Shown here piece after piece: positions 56,742-64,000 of a stretch of DNA of 64,000 nucleotides; the first letter of the stretch is position 1, and each line of letters opens with the position of its first letter. The notes under the pieces are model-generated. The model did no database searches. It was not told where the DNA came from and saw nothing but the letters and a program-made list of their open reading frames with translations. The position numbers and the translations under genes were made by a program. Source of the stretch: Sepioteuthis lessoniana (lineage: Eukaryota > Mollusca > Cephalopoda > Myopsida > Loliginidae). Location: NCBI GenBank assembly GCA_963585895.1, contig OY757921.1, positions 54,343,590-54,407,589 of the forward strand, in the 5' to 3' direction.

Positions 56742-56850
56742 AGGTAGTACAATGGTTAGAAAAGCTATATTAGCATCGTGCTATTGAGTTCAATTCTCAC
56801 TGCGTGGCGTATAGTTTAGGTTTTGTGCTACAACTAAGCGAAGATTGATA
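56742..56850 (+). mobile_element. tRNA-derived SINE-2, copy b
   Basis: A-box-like GGTAGTACAATGG (56743-56755) and B-box GAGTTCAATTCTC (56786-56798), followed by 'tttgtgcta..ctaagcgaag' as in copy a. The body is short or unrecognised past about 56850. Confidence 0.72.
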
Positions 56851-57855
56851 AAATTAGGTACCCAATATCTAATTCTTCTTAATTGCTTTTCGATATGACT
56901 CTTAAGTCAGACTTCTTTAAGACAACTCTTTTCGCCTCGTTAAAAAATTCCGTTTACTTTAGATTTTTCTTTGTACGGCTAAAAAAACTCAGATCAACTC
57001 TCTTTTCTTTCAGACGTTTATATTAGACCTGATAATGACCAGAGTATTTAGCAGTCGAAAACTGTGGAAGACAAAAACAAGTAAACATTGTCTCGGTAAT
57101 TCTTTGAATGTTAAAGACTTTTCTCAAAATTAAAGATACAGATATTTCTTAAAGTCATGAATTAGCCCCTTCTCGACACCAGTGAACCAACAACAAAAAG
57201 CCAATCAAAAACTCAGACGAGAATTGGAGATTTGGGAAAGGGTCAGTTGTTTAGCGACGAGCTGCTACCTAGTAACGACCTAAATCTTGAGGTAAGCAAT
57301 CCCTCGCAAGTTGAGGTAGGTTAAGTTTATCAAACAAAAGATTTTTTCTTTCACCGACTCGAGAATACCACTTTTTCTTCTTTTTTTACATCAGCCAATG
57401 ATAAAGGAAGTTGTATCTTTTTTTTTTTTTTTGACAATTGGTCTGACTTTTGCCTTTTCCTCTGTGAACTCGTCGTCATACCATCCTCTCGTATTTGTCT
57501 CCGTTAACTTTCTTCCACACCCCGCAGCGCCACGTTACGCTCCATCACAAGATCTACAATCTTTATTGAAAAGTGTTAGTTTTACGAATATTATTGAATA
57601 TGGGGTCCCTACAAATAGGTGCTCATAAAAATTATTCAAAGAATCTTTATTTGTTTTTAAACTCGAAGATCGAGATAATACTGGTGTCTCTGATTAACAA
57701 AAAACCATAACTACAGAAGCTCTCTTTCGGAGAGAATTAATCTTTATTTATTGCGGACTTTTTCTTTCGGTATTTTAATACAAATTTTGCTCTTTAGCCG
57801 AAAGTATTTTAGTGATAGTTTTTTTTATATTTACCTAACCCTTCTACCACGGCCA
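56851..57855. other. Unassigned stretch
   Basis: AT-rich. A short repeat with 'cttgaggtaagcaatccc' and 'gttgaggtaggttaag' lies at about 57288-57330. The 76-codon frame at 57398-57628 has a hydrophobic start followed by Ser/Pro-rich sequence, but no recognised family. Confidence 0.45.
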
Positions 57856-57965
57856 ATTCTTTAACGAAGCAATGCTGGTTTGAATTCTGGTTTCTCTTCT
57901 CTTAAACTGGTTGGCCTGGGGTTTCATAGTTTTCCCAAGGGCATAAGCAGAAAGTGAAACGCACA

Positions 57966-58020
<55 letters not shown>

Positions 58021-58250
58021 AAGCATCACATTTCCATCTGATCCAATTTACCCAACCCCTCCGCTCGGGCAGGATATGACACAAGGTCAATTTTTAAGCG
58101 GAGTTTAACTGGTTTGAATTCAGAGTTTTCCTTCTCTTAGACTAGTTGCCTCACCAAGGCTGAAGAACCTAGTCTGTCATACTATTTACCCATAGCTGGA
58201 GGGAGAATAATTGGATTCATACCTTTCCCAAGGGTATTAGTGCTTCACAT
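57856..58250 (+). repeat. Dispersed repeat modules flanking (GT)n
   Basis: A degraded core module (57926-57944) is followed by (GT)n at 57968-58018. A fuller module runs 58080-58250: GAATTCAGAGTTTTC, TTAGACTAGTTGCC, AGCTGGAGGGAGAATAAT and the core ATACCTTTCCCAAGGGTAT (58219-58237), as at 27.76-27.95 kb. Confidence 0.65.
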
Positions 58251-58367
58251 TTCCATCTGATTACTGTGCATAATATTCATAATCACTACTTTTTTTTAGG
58301 TTTTATACTTAATCTACAATAATACTACTGATGGCTTTTTATGCAAACGTTTCATGATTGCATTTCT

Positions 58368-58402
<35 letters not shown>

Positions 58403-59149
58403 GATAAGCGGGGAATTACTATCTTGGCCATATTTATTTTAAAGAATCTTTTCAAAATACTTATAAGGGAATGTTCAAATAATCATAGAAGACACAACAT
58501 AACTTGGGTTTACTGTGTAAGGTTGATGAAGAAAAACAAATTTAGATTTTAGTCATGTCAAATTGTCCTTGAGCACAGCTGTTCCATAAGCAAAAATGTT
58601 CAAATATTTATCAGATTTATGGGCTTATCTGCATTGAAAAGAAAACACTATTTTATCCCTCTCCTATGGGAAATTTGGATATGTACATTGAAAAGGATAT
58701 TTTACTCAAATGACCAATATTTGATTCCTTGATTAATCAGTGCATTTTATCAGGATAAACAGATTAAATGCGACGTTTTTAGTTCACACATTTAAAAAAT
58801 ATTTTTGTTTTAATTTCTCTCAATTAATCTATTAAATAAGGGTGACCTGATGTGATTATATTCTTTCAATTGCATAAATAAAGAGGCTTCCTTCATCTTG
58901 ACAAATGTACATTTACTCACTACAGTGAGTTTAGCAAAATCTACTTACTCACACACATGTACGCGTGTTCGTGCTTTCTTACCCATATATTTATTTGTAT
59001 ATTAGACATAAACAAAAATAACCTTGCAGTGACATGCACACACACACACACATACAAATATAGTGAAAAGCATTGGAGCTATAATAAAATATTTACGAAA
59101 GTATCAATACAAATATATACAAATGCAAAAAACACTCATATAAAGGAAA

Positions 59150-59195
<46 letters not shown>

Positions 59196-59239
59196 TGCTC
59201 ACAGTGTAGAAACAGAAAAATAACAAAAAACAGAGTTAG
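58251..59239. other. AT-rich stretch with microsatellites
   Basis: (TA)n at 58371-58399, (CA)n at 59035-59051 and (TA)n at 59152-59193. No gene was recognised. Confidence 0.6.
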
Positions 59240-59697
59240 ACATAAAAAAAGAGAGGACAAGTCAAAGTCATTTGTAAATAAATAACAGTCAAAGTACTAA
59301 ATAAGTCGGTAAGATTTAAATTATACTCTGGCTCTGATCTATCAATAATAAACTTACAAACTTGGAGAAAATTAAATAGGCCAATAATAAAGATGACGAG
59401 CAAGACGGCGTGAACGGTAAAAGGAGACAAAATAAAATTTGAAGGCGAAATAATCATCCCAGTATCACTAAATGGTATGACTAAAAAATTAAAAGTCTTC
59501 GTACTGAAAAACACAGCAAATTTGTTTGGGTGGGACTGGTTTCAGAAATTTAATCTCTGGGAACAACAAATTAATACGTTTTGCCAAAAAGTAGAATGTA
59601 TTACGGTCGAAGCTGAAAAAATTAAGATGGAACTAAAAGGTAGTTTCCCCGAAGTATTTTCAGTTGGTCTTGGTAAATGTACAAAAGTTAAGACATA
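59240..59697 (+). pseudogene. gypsy-2 protease and start of RT
   Basis: Around 59312-59356 the plus strand reads FKLYSGSDLSIINL. Retroviral-type Asp proteases have D-S/T-G here, so the catalytic Asp is changed to Tyr. Downstream, after one stop, GEIIIPVSLNGMTKKLKVFV, LFGWDWFQKFNLWE and GSFPEVFSVGLGKC follow, the usual protease-to-RT junction. The protease would mature the polyprotein in an active element. Confidence 0.75.
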
Positions 59698-59831
59698 ATT
59701 TGAACTGAAGGAAAATACACGCCCCATTTTTTGAAAGAAGCGAAACGTACCTTCGTCGCGACCGAAGAAATAAATAAAGAGCTAGACTGATTAGTGAATA
59801 TAGGCATATTATCGAAAGTGGAATTCAGCGA

Positions 59832-60044
59832 ATGGGCTGCTCCAACGGTATATATAAGAAAAAATCTAAAGAAATCCGGGTATGCAAAGATTTTTCTACA
59901 GGATTGAACGCTGCACTAAAGGATTACCACTATCCACTTCCCAGCCCAGAAGAGGTTTTTAATAAATTAAATCGAGGAAGGGTCTTTTCAAAAATTGACT
60001 TAAGCGAGGCCTACCTTCAGATTCCAGTAGAAGAAAATAGCTGA
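59832..60044 (+). pseudogene. gypsy-2 reverse transcriptase, fingers and first palm motif
   Basis: The frame contains EIRVCKDFSTGLNAALKD, YPLPSPEEVFNKLNRG and VFSKIDLSEAYLQIPV, with the first catalytic Asp in KIDLSEAY. It stops at 60042. Only about 30 nt later the RT connection to RNase H begins, so the YVDD box, palm and thumb are deleted. Confidence 0.85.
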
Positions 60045-60073
60045 CCAAATTAAAAAGGCGTTAACATCTTTTT

Positions 60074-60742
60074 CTCGCACACTATGACCCCAAACAGGAG
60101 ATTATTGTCGCAAGTGATGCCAGCTCATATGGGGTTGGTTCATGTATCCCACATAAAATGCCCGATGGGACAAAAAAGACAATAATCCACGTATCTAGGA
60201 CCCTTCTTCCGGCCGAAAAACATTATTCCCAGATTGAAAAGGAGGTCTTGGGAATAATATTTGCAGTGACAAAATTTCACCGATACTTGCATAGTAGATT
60301 CTTTACTCTACAAACAAACCACAAGCCCCTAATAACCATTTTCGGATCAAAAAAGGGTCTACCAATTTATACTGCTAATAGACGAATAAGATGGGGAACG
60401 ATTTTACTGAACAACAATTTTAAAATCGAATACCTCCCGTCAAAACAGATTAGCCACGCAAATGAACTATTAAGGTTGGTACCGAAGTATGGTGAACCCT
60501 TCGAGGACATAATAATAGCAGCCTTACGAACAGACTGTGAAATTAAAAACATGATAGCCAACACCATCAAAGAACTGCCTGTGACGCTACTCGAGATAAA
60601 AAGCGAAGCAATGAACAACGACTTTATTACCAATATTAAACAGAAAATCTCAGCAAAAAACGAAAAAGTACCAGAAGTATTTTCACTATGTGACAACGTC
60701 CTCCTATATAATGAAAGGGTCGTAATACCAAAGAAATTGTAA
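60074..60742 (+). pseudogene. gypsy-2 RNase H plus tether to integrase
   Basis: Open through 223 codons from the upstream-most readable point (60074). It reads YDPKQEIIVASDASSYGVGS (first catalytic Asp in SDAS), HYSQIEKEVLGIIFAVTKFH (catalytic Glu), then LQTNHKPLITIF. The usual TDHKPL motif reads TNHKPL, so a catalytic Asp is replaced by Asn. SKQISHANELLRL and a tether to FSLCDNVLLYNERVVIPKKL follow. In the family RNase H removes the RNA strand during cDNA synthesis. It ends at a stop at 60742, where active elements read on into integrase. Confidence 0.88.
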
Positions 60743-61465
60743 AACAGAATTTTAAGAGATTTCCACACAGGACAACCGGGAATAAATATAATGAAGAGTC
60801 TCATGAGAAGCTATGTTTATGGGCCGAAGATGGATAACGACATTAGAGATGTGATAGAAAAATGTACCTGAACAGCAAAAGCACCCCCACTACTTTCAAA
60901 CCTTGGCCAAAAACAGAACAACCTTGGTCGAGGATACATGTTGATTTTGCGGGTCCCCTGGAAGATTTCTATTACCTAATTGTTGTGGATAGTTACTCTA
61001 AATGGCCTGAGGTTCTCAGATGCAGAAGAAAAGGGGACAACTATTGGGTTCCTCCAGGAACTGTTTGCGAGGTTCGGTGTAGTAGATTGTGTGGTCAGTG
61101 ACAACGGAAACCAATTCACATCAGTCGAATTCAAGGAGTTCTGCGAAATCTTCCAAATAAAGCACATAACCACACCGCAATATCACCCAAATTCAAACGG
61201 CCAGGCTGAATGTTTTGTAGACACGTTAAAGCGAGCACTCAAAAAAGCATCAGGTACCCCGACGGACAAGGCACTACAGCAATTTCAGCAGGTATACAGA
61301 ATCACACCCAATCCCAACACACCACTGGCAGTCTCCCCAGCCGGGACGATGTTTGCCAGAAAGATAAATTCCGTCTTCGATAAGCTACTCCCGAAACAAA
61401 ATAAGCTACGAAAGACCATATTAGCGCCTAAAAAGGTTCAACCCTGGAGGAAAAATTTACTTTAA
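60743..61465 (+). pseudogene. gypsy-2 integrase, two frames
   Basis: After RNILRDFHTGQPGINIMKSL-like sequence (the HHCC zinc region) and a stop in KCT-stop near 60869, the core reads WSRIHVDFAGPLEDFYYLIV (first Asp). A frameshift near 61015-61025 leads to GFLQELFARFGVVDCVVSDN (second Asp in SDNG) and QYHPNSNGQAECFVDTLKRA (Glu). All three D, D, E residues are present but in different frames. It ends with KLRKTILAPKKVQPWRKNLL at 61465. No chromodomain was recognised after it. Confidence 0.9.
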
Positions 61466-61789
61466 AAAATATCAAAATAACACGTCCTGTTGGGAACGTG
61501 GAATAATTAAAAAAAGAATTAGTGATATGGTGTACATTGTAGAAGGACCCAAATACACACATAAGAGACACCAGAACCAGTTATAGAAACGCCGTTTGAA
61601 CGACCCCAACGACGTACCACAAACAGAAGAAGGAGCCAATAGACACCATTTTCGACATGTTCGATTTAGATCCTCCCCAATCAACACCCGAAATAAGTTG
61701 GTCAGGGAGAAAAAGGAAATTCACCGACCTGTTGATGATCGACCCAAAAAGAAAAAATATTAACAGCACTTTTACGAAGTAAAAGGCTT

Positions 61790-61799
61790 GGGGGAGGAG
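61790..61799 (+). other. Polypurine tract of gypsy-2
   Basis: GGGGGAGGAG lies immediately before the LTR start TGTCGTGTGAG at 61800. Confidence 0.8.
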
Positions 61800-62320
61800 T
61801 GTCGTGTGAGCCTTACCCATCTCACCATAATAGACTCTTCTCACCTTTATTAATACTGAGAGATTTCGCTGCCAGAGAGGCAGATCAGTATCGGTCTGCA
61901 CCCCTCCAGGTGCCGGGTAGCACTCTGACCGGCCGTGTTATCTGCGGCAGGGATCTGGCCGAGTGTGTCTCGGTACCTGGAGATTTCCTTCGGCCTCCGG
62001 GAGACTTCTCCCCAGGCTTTTACACCCTCCAGAGGAGGGGTCATCGTCTGGGGCCTGAGACGCCCGAAAAAGGAGAATGCCAACGGGGCTGTAGGCATTT
62101 TTGGGAATGCCAGGCGCGTGCAGGCTCCGGCCCTGCGCCTGCACCAAAAAAGGCCTTGTGCCACACTTGCCCGTTAGGTGGGGCGACCAACAAATACCGC
62201 AGATCAATATCGGTGTTATCCAAACAGTACAAGACTTCTTACCTTTTCTATGTAACACTATCTTTCATGTGTTATATAATCTGTTTTTATTAGTGACCCT
62301 TCCGGGGCCACAACATAGTC
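61800..62320 (+). repeat. 3' LTR of gypsy-2, GC-rich
   Basis: It begins TGTCGTGTGAGCC after the polypurine tract. 61860-62170 is markedly GC-rich compared with all flanks and contains short stems, for example GTGCAGGC with GCCTGCAC (62119-62145). The 3' end is uncertain, with candidate CA ends near 62312-62336. There is no matching 5' LTR in the window. The overlapping open frames here are composition effects. Confidence 0.7.
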
Positions 62321-63606
62321 TGACAACATACATACACACACATACACACACAAACACACGTACACAAAGGCATCATTAAAAACTAACCAAACTAAATGTT
62401 TAATTTTTTTATTAAAATGAAGATGAGTGAATAAATGAGCAACTTAAATATTATAAAGTGAGAATACGAAGATAACAGTGTAAACTTCGTCTAGTTGATT
62501 CAGTACCAAGTTTTTGAATAATCATCAAACATTTTGTACAGCAATTTTTTTTATAAATAAAAGTATTGTACAAGTACGGTATTATATACCAACCAAACTG
62601 ACCTCTGTGCGAGTATTTGTTCTTTACTGATCTGAAAATTAATTTCAATAATAAGATTTGAGAAACTCAAAGACAGTGAACAATATGACAACGCAGATTG
62701 CATAACATCAAAAGGCCAATTTCAAAGATGCTTCGAATAATAAAATAACTCACTGGATTAAATGTGTTGAATGCCATGGAAGTAAATTAATGTTTCATTC
62801 ATTGTTTATTCCTGTCTTGCTAAATATAGTTTCAGACTCAATACATTTTGAACACAAACAGACGCATGCATACACACACACACAAGCACCCCCACACACT
62901 CACATATGGATGTATGTGTGTGTCCCCGAGTGGTTATGTATGTATGTATCACTGTTTCTGTATCTAAAAAGAGAGAGACGGACAAAGAAAGAAAGAAAGA
63001 AAAAACATAGAAAGAAAGAAAGAAATGATTCTTGTGTCGTGAAGTGGTCAAAATATCGATTTTATGACATTCGCCGCTAGAATTGGTAATACAGTAAGAA
63101 ATAAAAAGTTCACGGTGAATGAACCGCCAAATAGAATCAATATTTTACCAAATATGTAACTAAGTCTCAGAATCATGTGAAATTGTCAACGACAAAAGAC
63201 GATACAGACAAAAATATGAAAAGTGAATAGAATACAGACAATGAACGAAGATGATAATGATGGTGATGATGGTGGTGTTCGTGATGTTGATAATAGAAGC
63301 AGTATACCACGAATAAGGCGTAATTAGAAAAAAAGCTAACAAAAATCATGAGTGAGCTTAAAAATAACCAGACGACAAATGAAAAGATTAGATCTAACGG
63401 GAAACAAAGTTGAAACTGGAAAAGAAAGAAAAGAAAGGAAAAATGAAAAAGATAAACAGAAGAATTTGGATCAGAAAAAGACCAACAAAAAAGAGAGAGA
63501 ACCATAGAAAATGAATTAAATGAATAAATTAAGAAGAATCGAAGGAATGGGAATTGAAGCATAATTGAAGGAAAAAGAAAAGAAACGAAAAGAGAATCGC
63601 GGTAAA
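62321..63606. other. Repeat-rich stretch without genes
   Basis: (CA)n patches at 62328-62366 and 62873-62884, (GAAA)n patches at 62985-63026, and a GATGAT/GGTGAT patch at 63248-63296. No coding sequence was recognised. Confidence 0.6.
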
Positions 63607-63695
63607 TGAAGAAGAAGAAGAAGAAGAAGAAGAAGAAGAAGAAGAAGAAGAAGAAGAAGAAGAAGAAGAAGAAGAAGAAGAAGAAGAAGAAGAAG
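63607..63695. repeat. (GAA)n trinucleotide repeat
   Basis: About 30 uninterrupted GAA units. On the minus strand it yields a poly-Phe frame, which is an artefact. Confidence 0.98.
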
Positions 63696-63873
63696 ATATT
63701 TGAGAGAGTTAGATATTTAAGTGGGTACATATCTTTGAAAAGTAATTAATATTATGGAGACCACCGAGTGAAGATTCCAAAAATGTGTTGACACAGATCA
63801 TGAGCAGGTGGACACTGATTGAAGTCATATCATAGAGGTTCTTCCACATAAGCGTTACCATTCTTAATCACGT

Positions 63874-63914
<41 letters not shown>

Positions 63915-63938
63915 ATATATATATATATATATATATAT
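63874..63938. repeat. Compound (CT)n-(CA)n-(TA)n microsatellite
   Basis: CT units to about 63890, CA units to 63914, then TA units to 63938. Confidence 0.97.
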
Positions 63939-64000
63939 TCGTGAAAAGTTTACTAACACAAGAAAGAATTATATTCACCTATGTATCATGTTTCAATTTC

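Larger units (their letters stand above)
59240..62320 (+). mobile_element. Ty3/gypsy-type retrotransposon gypsy-2, 5'-truncated
   Basis: Order on the plus strand: protease, RT, RNase H, integrase, polypurine tract, 3' LTR. The 5' LTR, primer site and gag are not found. RT and RNase H are joined by a deletion. It is younger-looking than gypsy-1: RNase H and integrase each keep a long open frame. Lost catalytic residues in protease and RNase H, plus frameshifts in RT and integrase, make it inactive. No envelope-like frame was seen. Confidence 0.9.

Noticed and set aside
61799-62379. Several overlapping frames on both strands
   Set aside because: They lie in the GC-rich LTR, where stops are scarce. 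No domain was seen in any of them.
63173-63730. 185-codon minus-strand protein with poly-Phe
   Set aside because: It is produced by the (GAA)n repeat and purine-rich flanks, with no domain.
1492-63938. CRISPR array or other regularly spaced direct repeats
   Set aside because: The periodic sequences are microsatellites. No repeat-spacer pattern with unique spacers was seen.

Overview
The window is AT-rich animal DNA packed with transposable elements, their remnants and microsatellites. I found no host protein-coding gene, no intact tRNA, no operon-like structure and no CRISPR array. The mix of several LINE lineages, Ty3/gypsy-type LTR elements, mariner transposons, tRNA-derived SINEs and abundant (TA)n, (CT)n and (GATA)n tracts suggests a large, repeat-rich invertebrate genome. 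A cephalopod or other mollusc is my best guess; this is inference from the element types, not proof.

Layout. 1-10.9 kb: LINE fragments of three lineages, two abutting SINEs, a mariner remnant and long (TA)n tracts. 11.27-17.11 kb: a decayed minus-strand gypsy element with two LTRs, a polypurine tract, a tRNA-Ser-like primer site and pol remnants. 17.85-18.45 kb: a solo LTR with a 4-bp target duplication. 18.7-21.8 kb: a tandem duplication, then the longest copy of an APE-endonuclease LINE (called family B here). 22.75-27.13 kb: two direct repeats of about 480 bp flanking 3.4 kb without recognisable pol, a candidate non-autonomous LTR element with a mariner nested inside. 28.7-31.7 kb: an LTR-like piece, R2/R4-like LINE fragments and a SINE. 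32.3-33.8 kb: an internally deleted mariner with both TIRs, then an I/Tx-like LINE piece. 34.3-46.9 kb: a dense cluster of R2/R4-like LINE copies, a nearly full-length but inactivated APE LINE, a 63-bp palindrome, a mariner and a SINE. 47-59 kb: mostly unassigned AT-rich DNA with SINEs, a mariner scrap, a 5S-rRNA-derived sequence and an LTR followed by a primer-site-like motif. 59.2-62.3 kb: the best-preserved element, a 5'-truncated gypsy with protease, RT, RNase H, integrase and a 3' LTR. 62.3-64 kb: simple repeats including about 30 GAA units.

Every autonomous element shows stops, frameshifts, deletions or lost catalytic residues, so none looks able to move itself. The SINEs presumably depended on LINE machinery, and the non-autonomous LTR candidate on gypsy proteins. 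I did not find a convincing new biological system. The best leads are structural: a 63-bp near-perfect palindrome, a hairpin module shared by several repeat families, LINE copies that lost their middle but kept both ends, the orphan LTR pair, and the 5S-derived sequence.
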